Notes under the pieces: generated by a model
The model's input: the letters and a program-made list of their open reading frames with translations, nothing else
Database searches by the model: none
What the model was told of the DNA's origin: nothing
NCBI RefSeq assembly: GCF_016907475.1
Contig: NZ_JAFBCA010000001.1
Span: 3,348,001-3,412,000, forward strand
From: Nocardioides cavernae
Lineage (GTDB): Bacteria; Actinomycetota; Actinomycetes; Propionibacteriales; Nocardioidaceae
Length of the DNA: 64,000 nt
Direction of reading: 5' to 3'
Shown here: piece by piece, positions 15,400 through 23,075 of the stretch
How positions within the stretch are numbered: the stretch's first letter is position 1
Layout of the letters: every line of letters starts with the position of its first letter
Made by a program: the position numbers and the translations under genes

Positions 15400-15993
15400 A
15401 TGTCACGACACCTTCCCTCCGCGCTCGCCCTCGTCGCGATGCTCGCCCTCGGTTGCGCCACAACCCAGGACCCGTCGTCGTCCGTCGCGCTGGTGGCCCC
15501 CGTCCCCGAAGGTCCTCCCCGGCCGCCGTTCGGTGCGTCGCGCCACTTCGCGGACGGCATGCTGCCGGCCGGCGCGACGGTGTTCGACGACCACCCCGGG
15601 GTTGTCCGTTTGGACAGTCGGCTCCTCGAGGAGCTCCGCGCCGCCACGGCGGACGCGTCCGCCCAGGGCATCGGGATCGTTGTCAATAGCGGGTGGCGGT
15701 CGAAGGCGTACCAGTCGCTGCTGTTCGAGGAGGCAGTCGCCGAGCACGGCACGGAGGCCGCGGCCACGGCGTGGGTCGCGCGGCCCGGCACGTCCGTTCA
15801 CGAGGCGGGGGCGGCCGTCGACCTGGGGCCGAGTAACGCCGTCGACTGGTTGGCGCAGCACGGCGCCGACTACGGCCTGTGCCAGGTGTACGACAACGAG
15901 CCGTGGCACTTCGAGCTGGATCCCGGCGCCGTCGAGATGGGCTGTCCGCCACCGTACGACGACCCGAGCGACGACCCGCGGCTGCAGATGTGA
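15400..15993 (+). CDS. VanY-like D,D-carboxypeptidase lipoprotein
   Basis: A 197-residue lipoprotein (MSRHLPSALALVAMLALGC) with the zinc peptidase motifs of the VanY/DacY family: NSGWRSKAYQ, the SxHxxGxAxD motif as TSVHEAGAAVDLG, and the distal ExWH as NEPWHFEL. Such enzymes trim the terminal D-Ala from peptidoglycan stems. It lacks an N-terminal membrane anchor other than the lipid. Divergent from the VanRS-like two-component genes with 86 bp between starts. Start ATG 15400 gives the shortest good signal; no strong ribosome site is visible. Confidence 0.85.
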   Translation: MSRHLPSALALVAMLALGCATTQDPSSSVALVAPVPEGPPRPPFGASRHFADGMLPAGATVFDDHPGVVRLDSRLLEELRAATADASAQGIGIVVNSGWRSKAYQSLLFEEAVAEHGTEAAATAWVARPGTSVHEAGAAVDLGPSNAVDWLAQHGADYGLCQVYDNEPWHFELDPGAVEMGCPPPYDDPSDDPRLQM

Positions 15994-16026
15994 CGCCGCG
16001 GCGGGGGCTCGAGGTCAACCGTTGAA

Positions 16027-16108
16027 CATCCGGATCTGCCGCGTTGAGGGCGCCTACGCTCGCCCGGATCTGCCGCGATGAGCGCACTAATCTGCCGAGA
16101 TCCGGATG
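16027..16108. repeat. Dispersed repeat copies I1-I3 bounded by an 11-bp inverted repeat
   Basis: Cores at 16031-16045 and 16065-16079 (exact consensus) and a partial one at 16089-16101. The outer ends CATCCGGATCT (16027-16037) and AGATCCGGATG (16098-16108) are perfect reverse complements, making an 82-bp unit between two convergent genes. Confidence 0.65.
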
Positions 16109-16117
16109 AGGTGGCAA

Positions 16118-16154
16118 CGCCCGGAGGGCCGTCTCGGGTCGGCACCTCCGGGCG
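16118..16154 (-). terminator. Rho-independent-like terminator of the collagen-like gene
   Basis: Ten-bp perfect arms CGCCCGGAGG / CCTCCGGGCG with a 17-nt loop, 13 bp downstream of the stop codon. No U tract, which is common in actinobacteria. Confidence 0.55.
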
Positions 16155-16166
16155 CTGGTCCGTGGG

Positions 16167-17171
16167 TCAGCGGCCGGTGCGCACCTGGAGGGAGCGGAGG
16201 GCCGTCTTGTTCTTCACGATCGAGACGGTGTGAGTTCCCGACAGCTTCGCGAAGCGAGCGGTCACGATGCTCTTGGCGCCGTGGCCCTGCGAGATCACCG
16301 CGATCGGCTTGCCGTCGGCCTTCACGACCCACGACACCTTCTTGGCGACCGGGGCGTCCTGGTCGACGGTCGACAGAATGATCCGGATGCGGTTCACGGC
16401 CGGCTTGACAATGCTGTACCCGCCGATCGCGTCGGTAGCCGCCTTGGTGGTCACGGCGCTTGCGGGACCTGCGGGACCTGCCGGACCTGCCGGACCTGCG
16501 GGGCCCTGGGCACCAGTGGCGCCGGTCGCTCCGTCAGTGCCGTCAGTGCCGTCCACGCCGCGGTCGGTGAACACGTAGGAGTCCTCCCCGAGGGTGATGG
16601 AGTGGATGTACCCGTTGCCGAGGACACCGGACCCGAGTGAGAAGCCACCCGCCAGTGCGCGCGCTTCGGGCAGGGCTGCCTTCCACTCGGCCAACGTGCC
16701 GAAGTAGGACGAGCCGTTTCCGCCGTCGTTGGTACCGGACGGGTCAGCTGCCTTGGCCGCCGCGCTGGAGCTGTTCGTCAGCCACCAGTTCTGGCCGTAG
16801 ACCGACTCGCCCACGAGGATGTTGTAGTCGTTGCCATTGCCGGTGACGCCGTCGACGTCGAACACGAGCTGGGCTCCGGGGGCGGGGCTGGTGCCGGTCC
16901 AGGCGATCGAGCCCTGGGTCGGGAACTCCGGGGCGATGGAGAAGTACTCGGCTGCCTTCGCCTGTGACGTGTTGTTGTCGGTGTAGACGCGGAGGCTGTC
17001 GTCCATGAACTCGACGTGCCCGGCCGAGCGGGTGTCCGACAGACCGCCGATGAAGTCGCCGTGGCGGATCGTGGTGGTCGGGGTGGCTGCGCTGCCGGGA
17101 GAAGCTGCGCAGGCGATGACGAACGCAGAGACGCCGAACGTCCCTGCGATGCGGAGGGTGCGGAGGTTCAA
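16167..17171 (-). CDS. Exported protein with collagen-like Gly-X-Y repeat
   Basis: 334 residues: signal peptide (MNLRTLRIAGTFGVSAFVIA, then CAASPGSAA), a beta-rich domain of about 180 residues, a collagen-like segment of about 11 Gly-X-Y triplets (GVDGTDGTDGATGATGAQ then GPAGPAGPAGPAG), and an 85-residue C-terminal domain (SWVVKADGKPIAVISQGHG). Start is TTG at 17171, supported by GGAAGG six nt upstream. The promoter carries a putative TetR operator (17241-17257). The N-terminal domain was not assigned; a surface or matrix role is plausible. Confidence 0.75.
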   Translation of the reverse strand: MNLRTLRIAGTFGVSAFVIACAASPGSAATPTTTIRHGDFIGGLSDTRSAGHVEFMDDSLRVYTDNNTSQAKAAEYFSIAPEFPTQGSIAWTGTSPAPGAQLVFDVDGVTGNGNDYNILVGESVYGQNWWLTNSSSAAAKAADPSGTNDGGNGSSYFGTLAEWKAALPEARALAGGFSLGSGVLGNGYIHSITLGEDSYVFTDRGVDGTDGTDGATGATGAQGPAGPAGPAGPAGPASAVTTKAATDAIGGYSIVKPAVNRIRIILSTVDQDAPVAKKVSWVVKADGKPIAVISQGHGAKSIVTARFAKLSGTHTVSIVKNKTALRSLQVRTGR

Positions 17172-17227
17172 GTGGTGCCTTCCAGTGAGATTGGCTCGCT
17201 ACGCCAAGGGGGGGGACTGTTGGCACA

Positions 17228-17257
17228 ATGCTAATTAGTTGTTGACGTATCGCCAAC
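17228..17257 (-). promoter_or_regulatory. Promoter with overlapping TetR-type operator (collagen-like gene)
   Basis: Minus strand: TTGGCG (-35, 17251-17256), 17-nt spacer, TAGCAT (-10, 17228-17233). The operator GTTGGCGATACGTCAAC (17241-17257) covers the -35 and part of the spacer. It fits the dyad GTTGnCGnnnCGnCAAC and matches 14 of 17 bases of the site in front of the tetR gene. Confidence 0.6.
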
Positions 17258-17410
17258 TTATGGCGGAGTGCTGCTCGCTAGGGGTCGAAGCGCCCGCGCG
17301 CCGGGGGGCGCACCGCATCGGCTGCTCGTGATCCCGCAGTGAGATCGCGGCCGATCCGCGTCGACTGCTCCGGTGGTGGTGCGAGCCGTGCCCGCTCCGT
17401 GGGGACAGGA

Positions 17411-18007
17411 CTAGGTCGTCGCGGGCTTCCCGAAGTTGCGAAGGACATGTTCGAGTGTCGAGGCGAGGAGTTCATGGGTCGTCTCGCGTGACGCCTCGCC
17501 CCGCAACCAGCGCCGCGTCGCCGTACGATTGAGACCCGTCCAGCACTCCAACGCGTAGCGCAGCCGGGGGGTGTCCTCGGCGATGTCGGCGTGGAACTGG
17601 GCCAGGAGCACAACGGCGCGACGTACCAGCTCGGCGAGCACGTCCCGCACTTCGGGATCCGCTACGTCCTCTCCGGGCGCCATTGCTGCGAGCCAGACTG
17701 TCCGGTTCGCCTCGGTCCAGTCCAGCCAGCGCGACACCGAGTCCCCTACGCGCGCGCGGGCGCTCCGCCCCGTCGGCGGCCGGAGCTCGTCCTCGCGCAT
17801 TGCGCCCAGCCACGCGAGCAGGCCGAGATAGACATCCTTGCGTCCACCGAAGTAGTGATGCACGAGCCCGCGCGTGACGCCGGCTGCGCGTGCGATGTCG
17901 TCGACGGCGACGCCGTCATAGCCGTGTTCGGCGAACAGCTTGTTGGCCGCATCGAGGATCTGAGCACGCCGCTCCGCGGCGTCGAGGCGGGTGCGTGGGG
18001 GAGTCAC
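17411..18007 (-). CDS. TetR-family transcriptional regulator
   Basis: About 198 residues from GTG 18007. The N-terminal HTH is classical: RRAQILDAANKLFAEHGYDG, VAVDDIARAAGVTRGLVHHY, then FGGRKDVYLGLL. The ligand domain (residues 75-198) is variable, with WTEANRTVWLAAMAPGED. It follows the collagen-like gene's promoter by about 150 bp on the same strand. An operator-like site 20 bp upstream of the start matches the one in the collagen-like promoter, so it probably represses both. The longer reading from 18082 would run through that operator and is unlikely. Confidence 0.88.
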   Translation of the reverse strand: MTPPRTRLDAAERRAQILDAANKLFAEHGYDGVAVDDIARAAGVTRGLVHHYFGGRKDVYLGLLAWLGAMREDELRPPTGRSARARVGDSVSRWLDWTEANRTVWLAAMAPGEDVADPEVRDVLAELVRRAVVLLAQFHADIAEDTPRLRYALECWTGLNRTATRRWLRGEASRETTHELLASTLEHVLRNFGKPATT

Positions 18008-18026
18008 AGCATGAGCCAACCATTGA

Positions 18027-18043
18027 GTTGGCGATCGGTCAAC
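18027..18043. promoter_or_regulatory. Putative TetR autoregulatory operator
   Basis: GTTGGCGATCGGTCAAC lies 20 bp upstream of the tetR start. It shares GTTGGCGAT and GTCAAC with the site at 17241-17257. An adjoining CCAAC-N6-GTTGG dyad (18016-18031) overlaps it and may form a second half-site. Confidence 0.55.
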
Positions 18044-18164
18044 AGTGCTGCCGACGGTCCCCCGAAGCGCCCGCCGGCTCACCTGGTAACGGCAGATCAG
18101 GGCGGACGACAGGTGAGCAAGGCTGATGCGGTCGCATGACCCTGCTAGCCGACGAGCGCCGAGG

Positions 18165-18356
18165 TCACCTGAACGTCAGCGTCACCCAGACGTCGTAGAA
18201 GTTGCTGGTCACCGCGTCGCCTGCCGGCACCCAGATCTCGTTCACCCGCGAGTCCCACGGCTGGCCTGCGCCACAGTCCATCGAGCCTCCGACACCCAGG
18301 CCCTGCTGATCGCGCATCGCCGGGATCGCCGCCCGCACGGACGCATTGTGGGCCAC
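18165..18356 (-). pseudogene. Possible remnant of an unknown gene, 63 codons
   Basis: A GTG-started frame (MAHNASVRAAIPAMRDQQ) whose end, VNEIWVPAGDAVTSNFYDVW then VTLTFR, reads like the beta-rich C-terminus of a larger protein. There is no ribosome site or promoter. It lies in the 385-bp gap between tetR and the methyltransferase gene, 36 bp after the latter's stop. Either a decayed gene or chance. Confidence 0.3.
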
Positions 18357-18392
18357 AGTGCGGCGGGGCGCCCCGCAGACGCCCGGGCTGCG

Positions 18393-19175
18393 TCACTGTT
18401 CCGCCGGCTGGCCGAGGACCGCCACCCACAGCTCCTCCGCCGGCCACGCCGTCGCCCACTCCGGGGACACGATCTCGTAGAAGGGATGGTCGAGCCCGTC
18501 GGCCGGCGCGTAGAGCTCGTGCATCGCCTCCACGACGAAGCCGGAGCGGCGCAGCTGTCCGACCCACTCACCGTGCGACGGATGGAACTCGAACCCGCCG
18601 CCCGGCCAATGAACCCGGTGGACCTCGCGCTGCCCGCGGAGGAGCCGGTCCTGCGCCACGCCGCCCTCGGCCGGGACGCACAGCGTCGACAGGTTGCTGT
18701 TGGTCAGGAAGACCAGCCGACCGCCGGGGCGCAACAGCCTGGCCGCCTCGGGCAGCCAGCGCGCCGGGTCGCACCAGGCTGCCGCGCCGTGCTCGCTCAC
18801 GATGAGGTCGAACTGCCCGCTGACCAACGGGGTCCGCTCCGCGTCCCCCTGGACCAGGGGGAAGGCGGGGCCGAGCCGGGCCTGGAGCCGCCGTGCCGTG
18901 CCGAGCTGATCACCGGAGAAGTCCAGTGCGACCGGCCGGGCACCTGCGCGTGCGAGCCAGGCGGCGACGTAGCCGGTGCCGCAGGCAAGGTCGAGGACGT
19001 CCAGACCGCGGACGTCGCCCAGGACGCCCAACTGCTCCTCAGGTACGGCGAACAGGCCCCACGCCATCTCCTCCCGGCGCCACATGCTCTCAGCGGCGCC
19101 GTCCGTGTATCGCTCGTTCACGATCGCCCAGAGCTTCCGGTTCGCGGCGATCTCTGCAGGTCTGTCCTCCGACAC
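18393..19175 (-). CDS. Class I SAM-dependent methyltransferase
   Basis: 260 residues. Motif I is VLDLACGTGYVAAWLA, the acidic ribose-binding end is ARPVALDFSGDQL, motif II covers LVQGDAERTPLVSGQFDLIV, and post-motif LRPGGRLVFLTNSNLSTLC. This is the Methyltransf_11 type of small-molecule methyltransferase; the substrate cannot be told. GTG start at 19175. It is divergent from the 132-residue gene with only 32 bp between starts, so promoters must overlap. Confidence 0.85.
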   Translation of the reverse strand: MSEDRPAEIAANRKLWAIVNERYTDGAAESMWRREEMAWGLFAVPEEQLGVLGDVRGLDVLDLACGTGYVAAWLARAGARPVALDFSGDQLGTARRLQARLGPAFPLVQGDAERTPLVSGQFDLIVSEHGAAAWCDPARWLPEAARLLRPGGRLVFLTNSNLSTLCVPAEGGVAQDRLLRGQREVHRVHWPGGGFEFHPSHGEWVGQLRRSGFVVEAMHELYAPADGLDHPFYEIVSPEWATAWPAEELWVAVLGQPAEQ

Positions 19176-19195
19176 CGATTCAGTCTCTCAACATC

Positions 19196-19201
19196 TAGCC
19201 T
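19196..19201 (+). promoter_or_regulatory. Candidate -10 box, leaderless
   Basis: TAGCCT ends exactly 6 nt before the GTG at 19208. Same hexamer and spacing as at 6404-6409. Confidence 0.4.
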
Positions 19202-19207
19202 GTTGCA

Positions 19208-19606
19208 GTGCACATGATGGGCAAGCGCTGGGCCGATTCGGTCACTCACGCCTGCGACCCCGTCTTCGAGGGCGCGGACGTCGGCTTCGTGCGACAGGTG
19301 CAGTACGCCGACGACCAGCAGAACGAGGTCGTCCACCTCCTGTGGGAGGCAGATCCGCGACGCTTTGCAGAGCGCTACCCCGAGAGCGGCATCGTGGACA
19401 CCTACGGCGAGGGCCAGTGGGAAACCGTTCACTGCATCGACTACTGGATCAACCTCGACCAGGCGAACCGTCGCTGCCGCCTGTCGTTCGAGGGGTGGGA
19501 CCTGCCTGAGCTGTGGCTCGACCTGCATGCGAACGGCGAGCGGGACGGCGCTGCGATTGCTGCCACGTTCGCTCGAGTCCTCGGGGTTCCTTCCCCGCGC
19601 ACCTGA
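19208..19606 (+). CDS. Hypothetical protein, 132 residues
   Basis: A soluble acidic protein: MHMMGKRWADSVTHACDPVF, VHLLWEADPRRFAERYPESG, HCIDYWINLDQANRRCRLSF, LPELWLDLHANGERDGAAIA. The Trp/His-rich pattern and regular amphipathic helices indicate a real folded protein. It is probably translated from a leaderless mRNA. No family recognised; it shares a bidirectional promoter region with the methyltransferase. Confidence 0.65.
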   Translation: MHMMGKRWADSVTHACDPVFEGADVGFVRQVQYADDQQNEVVHLLWEADPRRFAERYPESGIVDTYGEGQWETVHCIDYWINLDQANRRCRLSFEGWDLPELWLDLHANGERDGAAIAATFARVLGVPSPRT

Positions 19607-19714
19607 CGGTGAGCGCCCGCCTCGCGACGCTGTCCGACTACGAGGGGCACGTGGTCCGCGCCGGTTGCTGGCCGATCGACGATCGGGGTCACCCACGAGA
19701 CGAGGAGTCCCCTG

Positions 19715-20602
19715 ATGAGACACCGGTTCCTGACCCGCCCGCTGTCGGCCGTCCTCCTGCCACTGACGCTGGCGCTGACACTGGTGGGGACGCTGTTCGC
19801 CGCCGCCACGTCCGGCTCGCCACCGGGCCCGACCGTTTCCTCGACGGCCGACGTCGCCCGCGCCGTCCAGCGGCCACCTGTGCGCCACCCCGACCGGGGC
19901 GACCGGCCGACCGTCGTGCTGGTGCACGGCGCGTTCGCCGACTCCAGCGGGTGGGACGCCGTCGCGACGCAGCTGATGGACCAGGGCTACCCGGTCCTGG
20001 CGTTCTCCAACCCGCTGCGTGACCCGATCAGCGACGGCGCCTACCTGCGCGAGTTCCTGACCACCGTCGAGGGACCGATCGTGCTGGTCGGTCACTCCTA
20101 CGGCGGCGCGGTGATCAGCAACGCCGCGACGGGCAACCCCGCCGTCCGCTCCCTCGTGTACGTGGCGGCGTACGCCCCTGCCGAGGGCGAGAGCGTCGCG
20201 GAGGCCAACCACCTGGGTGGCGGTCACACGGTGGTGACCGACCACTTGGTGCTCCGGCCGATTCCCGGCGTCAGCCCGCCCAACGCCGACGCCTACATCG
20301 ACCCGGCGTGGTTCGGCGAGCTCTTCGCGCAGGACCTGCCGCGACGGACCACCCGGTTCATGGCAGCCACCCAGCGACCCGGCGCCCTGGCAGCCCTCGT
20401 CACGGAGTCCGGTCCGCCGGCATGGGCCGAGATCCCGAGCTGGTACCTCGTCGCCACGCAGGACCGCATCATCCCGCCGGAGGCCGAGCGCGCGATGGCC
20501 GCGAGGGCCGGTGCGCGGGTCGTGGAGGTCGACAGCTCACACGTGGTGATGATGAGCCACCCGCGAGCCGTCACGAAGCTCATCCGGGAGGCCGCTCGCT
20601 GA
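19715..20602 (+). CDS. Secreted alpha/beta hydrolase
   Basis: 295 residues with a signal peptide (about 1-32) and an alpha/beta hydrolase domain. Oxyanion segment VVLVHGAFADSSGWD, nucleophile elbow VGHSYGGAV, acid in TQDRIIPPEAER and His in VDSSHVVMMSHP. The closest type is the salicylate-esterase/hydroxynitrile-lyase-like group with HGAFADSS. Substrate unknown. ATG 19715 follows GAGGAG. It converges on the HxlR gene, with a strong hairpin between them. Confidence 0.85.
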   Translation: MRHRFLTRPLSAVLLPLTLALTLVGTLFAAATSGSPPGPTVSSTADVARAVQRPPVRHPDRGDRPTVVLVHGAFADSSGWDAVATQLMDQGYPVLAFSNPLRDPISDGAYLREFLTTVEGPIVLVGHSYGGAVISNAATGNPAVRSLVYVAAYAPAEGESVAEANHLGGGHTVVTDHLVLRPIPGVSPPNADAYIDPAWFGELFAQDLPRRTTRFMAATQRPGALAALVTESGPPAWAEIPSWYLVATQDRIIPPEAERAMAARAGARVVEVDSSHVVMMSHPRAVTKLIREAAR

Positions 20603-20624
20603 CCAGCACGTCACCGGTCCACAT

Positions 20625-20660
20625 GACACCGGTCGGCCGCTCGCGCGGTCGGCCGGTGTC
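20625..20660. terminator. Bidirectional terminator between convergent genes
   Basis: Fifteen-bp arms with two mismatches, GACACCGGTCGGCCG / CGGTCGGCCGGTGTC, loop CTCGCG. It lies between the stops of the hydrolase (20602) and the HxlR gene (20686). Confidence 0.6.
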
Positions 20661-20685
20661 TCCGTGCCGGCTCGGCGCCGGAGCC

Positions 20686-21183
20686 TCAGGTCGACGCGAC
20701 GGGGTCGTCGAGACCGAAGGGTCCGGCAGCCGTGACGGTGACGTCGTCGCTCGTGACGTGGTGCCCGGCGTCGCAGCGCGCTTCGATGGTCACCGGTCGG
20801 CCGCACCCGTCGTGGGTGAGCTGTGGGGGGTACGGCGGCGGGTCGTGGCGGTTGGCCCACTGGAGCAGCGCGAACAGCGCCGGCATCAGGTCCTCCCCCG
20901 CCGGCGTCAAGGCGTACTCGTGCCGCCGACGCTGGCCGGGCTCCTGGTACGGGCGCTTCTCGAGGACGCCGGCCCGGACCAGGTCGCGGAGCCGGGCGGA
21001 CGTCGTCGCGTCGGTCAGGTCGGCTCGTGCCGCGAACTCCTCGAAGCGAGAGGCACCGTAGAACGCCTCGCGCAGGACCAGCATCGCCGACCGGGTGCTC
21101 ACGACCGTGAGGGTGCGCTCGATCGGGCAGTAGCTGCCGACCGGCTGGTCGTCGCGCAGGGCGAGTGCCCCCTCGAGCTTCAT
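20686..21183 (-). CDS. HxlR-family transcriptional regulator
   Basis: 165 residues from ATG 21183 (GAGG 5 nt upstream; GTG 21189 also possible). HxlR landmarks: Cys in GSYCPIERTLTVVS, the winged helix RSAMLVLREAFYGASRFEEF, SARLRDLVRAGVLEKRPYQE and HEYALTPAGEDLMPAL. It carries a C-terminal extension of about 55 residues with CDAGHHVTSDDV and a GCGRP segment: two further cysteines that could sense redox. HxlR proteins often control nearby oxidoreductase or hydrolase genes; the two hydrolases immediately upstream are candidates. Confidence 0.85.
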   Translation of the reverse strand: MKLEGALALRDDQPVGSYCPIERTLTVVSTRSAMLVLREAFYGASRFEEFAARADLTDATTSARLRDLVRAGVLEKRPYQEPGQRRRHEYALTPAGEDLMPALFALLQWANRHDPPPYPPQLTHDGCGRPVTIEARCDAGHHVTSDDVTVTAAGPFGLDDPVAST

Positions 21184-21237
21184 CGACACCTCGCCACTGT
21201 AGTTCGCGCATCGATCAGCGGTTGCGCGGACGCGGAC

Positions 21238-21272
21238 GGGGTCGACCGGGCTGGACCAGCCCGGTCGACCCC
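21238..21272 (-). terminator. Very long perfect inverted repeat (17-bp arms), likely terminator
   Basis: GGGGTCGACCGGGCTGG and its exact complement are separated by one A. It lies between the stop of the hydrolase gene (21290) and the start of HxlR. It would end the two-hydrolase transcript; a regulator site for hxlR is the alternative. Confidence 0.55.
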
Positions 21273-21289
21273 GCTTGCGGATGGGACGC

Positions 21290-22123
21290 TCAGGACCCGA
21301 CGGCCCCGGTCGACGCCGTACGGCTGTGCTCGCGGGCCCAGGTCAGCGCGTGGTCCGCGACCGCCTCCCACCCGGGCGCGGCGCAGGTCCAGTGGTCGCG
21401 TCCCTCGAACTCGTGGTACTCGGTGACGGCCGGCGACTTGCCGTAGTGCTTGGCGTTCGACCGGTTCACCGACGGCGGCATGATGTGGTCCTCCGAGCCG
21501 GCGATGAACAGCAGCGGGGCGCGGTCGGCGGAGTAGTCGACCCAGGTGTCCTGGTGGCCGGGCTTGAAGTTGGCGAACAACCCGTACTCCCACACCCAGT
21601 GGCCGGGGGCCGCGATCGCGTAGCGGTCCCAGACCTTGCGCGACTCCTCCTCGGAGAGGGTGTTGGTGAAGGCGTAGTGGAACTCCTCGGGCGTGAAGCC
21701 CACGGCCTTGTGCCGGTTGGCCGGATTCTTCAGCGCGGGGAACAGCGACCTGGCCTGGGACACCGGGTTCACCCGGACGCCCTCGGTCGGCGCGGAATCG
21801 ATGACCACCCCCGCCGACCCCAGCCCGCGGGCCAGGAGCAGCTGCGTGAGGGTCCCACCGAAGGAATGTCCGATGATGATCGGCGGGGTGCCGACCCCCT
21901 CGACCACCGAGGCGAGGTGGTCGACGGTCTCGGGGACGGTGAGGTCCGCGATGACCTGCGGGTTCTCCCGCAGCGCCTCGACCTCGATGTCGAATCCGGG
22001 GTAGCCCGGCGTGAGCACGGTGTGCCCCTGCGCCTCGTAGTGCGTGACCCAGTGCTCCCAGCTGCGGGGGGTCATCCAGAGCCCGTGCACCAGCGCGATG
22101 GTCTCGGGTCGTGTCTCGGTCAT
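21290..22123 (-). CDS. Alpha/beta hydrolase
   Basis: 277 residues, no signal peptide. Oxyanion segment IALVHGLWMTPRSWEHW, nucleophile elbow IIGHSFGGTLTQ, acid near FIAGSEDHIMPPSV, His in GRDHWTCAAPGWE. Members of this group occur as esterases or lactonases without proven roles. It follows the haloperoxidase-like gene with 12 bp between, so both are one operon read from the region near 22970-23075. No strong ribosome site: CTGAGAGGAACC lies just before the start, which gives an adequate AGAGGA. Confidence 0.85.
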   Translation of the reverse strand: MTETRPETIALVHGLWMTPRSWEHWVTHYEAQGHTVLTPGYPGFDIEVEALRENPQVIADLTVPETVDHLASVVEGVGTPPIIIGHSFGGTLTQLLLARGLGSAGVVIDSAPTEGVRVNPVSQARSLFPALKNPANRHKAVGFTPEEFHYAFTNTLSEEESRKVWDRYAIAAPGHWVWEYGLFANFKPGHQDTWVDYSADRAPLLFIAGSEDHIMPPSVNRSNAKHYGKSPAVTEYHEFEGRDHWTCAAPGWEAVADHALTWAREHSRTASTGAVGS

Positions 22124-22135
22124 GGGTGGTTCCTC

Positions 22136-22960
22136 TCAGGAGTCGATGAAGGCGAGCAGGTCGGCGTGGAGGCGGTCGCGGTCGGTGTCGGGTAGCGCGT
22201 GGCCGCTTCCCTCGTAGACCTTCAGCTCGGCGCCGTCGACCATGGCCGCCGACCGCGCGCCACCGACCTCGAAGGGCACGATCTGGTCGTCGTCGCCGTG
22301 GATGACCAGGGTGGGGACGTCCACCTTCTCCAGGTCGGGACGGAAGTCCGTCGCGCTGAACGCGGCGATGCACTCGTACGCCGCCCGGTGGCCGCACGCC
22401 ATGCTCTGGAGCCAGAAGGCGTCACGGAAGCCCTGGGCCACGTCGTGGTCGCGGTTGTGCCCGAAGAACGGTCCGTCGGCCAGGTCGCGGTAGAGCTGCG
22501 AGCGGTTGGCGGCCTCCCCCGCCCGGATGTCGTCGAACACCTCGATCGGAAGGCCGTCGGGGTTGTCGTCGGTGCGCAGCATCAGCGGCGGTACTGCGGA
22601 CACCAGCACGAGCCGGGCCACGCGGGCCGTGCCGTGGCGACCCACGTAGTGCACGACCTCGCCTCCGCCCGTGGAGTGGCCCACCAGGGTCAGGTCCGAG
22701 AGGTCGAGGGCCTCGACCAAGCAGGCCAGGTCGTCGGCGTAGGTGTCCATCTCGTTGCCGTCCCACGTCTGGCTCGAGCGTCCGTGACCGCGACGGTCGT
22801 GGGCGATCGCGCGGTGTCCGTGCTCGGCGAGGAACAGGGCGGTGGCTTCCCAGGCGTCCGCGTTGAGGGGCCAGCCGTGGCTGAGGATGACGGGGGTGCC
22901 GTCGACACCCCAGTCCTTGTAGAAGATGCGGGCGCCGTCGTCGGCGGTCACGTAGGGCAC
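22136..22960 (-). CDS. Non-haem haloperoxidase / perhydrolase-type alpha/beta hydrolase
   Basis: 274 residues. [18 protein letters not shown] is the hallmark start of cofactor-free chloroperoxidases; the elbow is [14 protein letters not shown], followed by acid ([12 protein letters not shown]) and His ([12 protein letters not shown]). Ser-Asp-His hydrolases of this kind form peracids that oxidise halides, but usually act as esterases in the cell. First gene of the operon with the next hydrolase. The ATG follows CAGGAGGCCTC. Confidence 0.9.
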   Translation of the reverse strand: MPYVTADDGARIFYKDWGVDGTPVILSHGWPLNADAWEATALFLAEHGHRAIAHDRRGHGRSSQTWDGNEMDTYADDLACLVEALDLSDLTLVGHSTGGGEVVHYVGRHGTARVARLVLVSAVPPLMLRTDDNPDGLPIEVFDDIRAGEAANRSQLYRDLADGPFFGHNRDHDVAQGFRDAFWLQSMACGHRAAYECIAAFSATDFRPDLEKVDVPTLVIHGDDDQIVPFEVGGARSAAMVDGAELKVYEGSGHALPDTDRDRLHADLLAFIDS

Positions 22961-23025
22961 GAGGCCTCCTGAGGTGGGGCTGGAGTCGGATGCCTCCGAG
23001 CGTGGTGGAGTCCGGGACCACGCGG

Positions 23026-23044
23026 ACCACGTACGCCACGTAGT
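23026..23044. promoter_or_regulatory. Imperfect 19-bp palindrome upstream of the haloperoxidase operon
   Basis: ACCACGTACGCCACGTAGT fits ACnACGTnnnnnACGTnGT, which is self-complementary. It lies 66 bp before the haloperoxidase start and just after the LuxR-type regulator stop. Candidate operator for HxlR, the LuxR-type regulator or another factor. Confidence 0.35.
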
Positions 23045-23075
23045 CCGGCCGCACTCCGGCCGCCGGTCACGCCTG

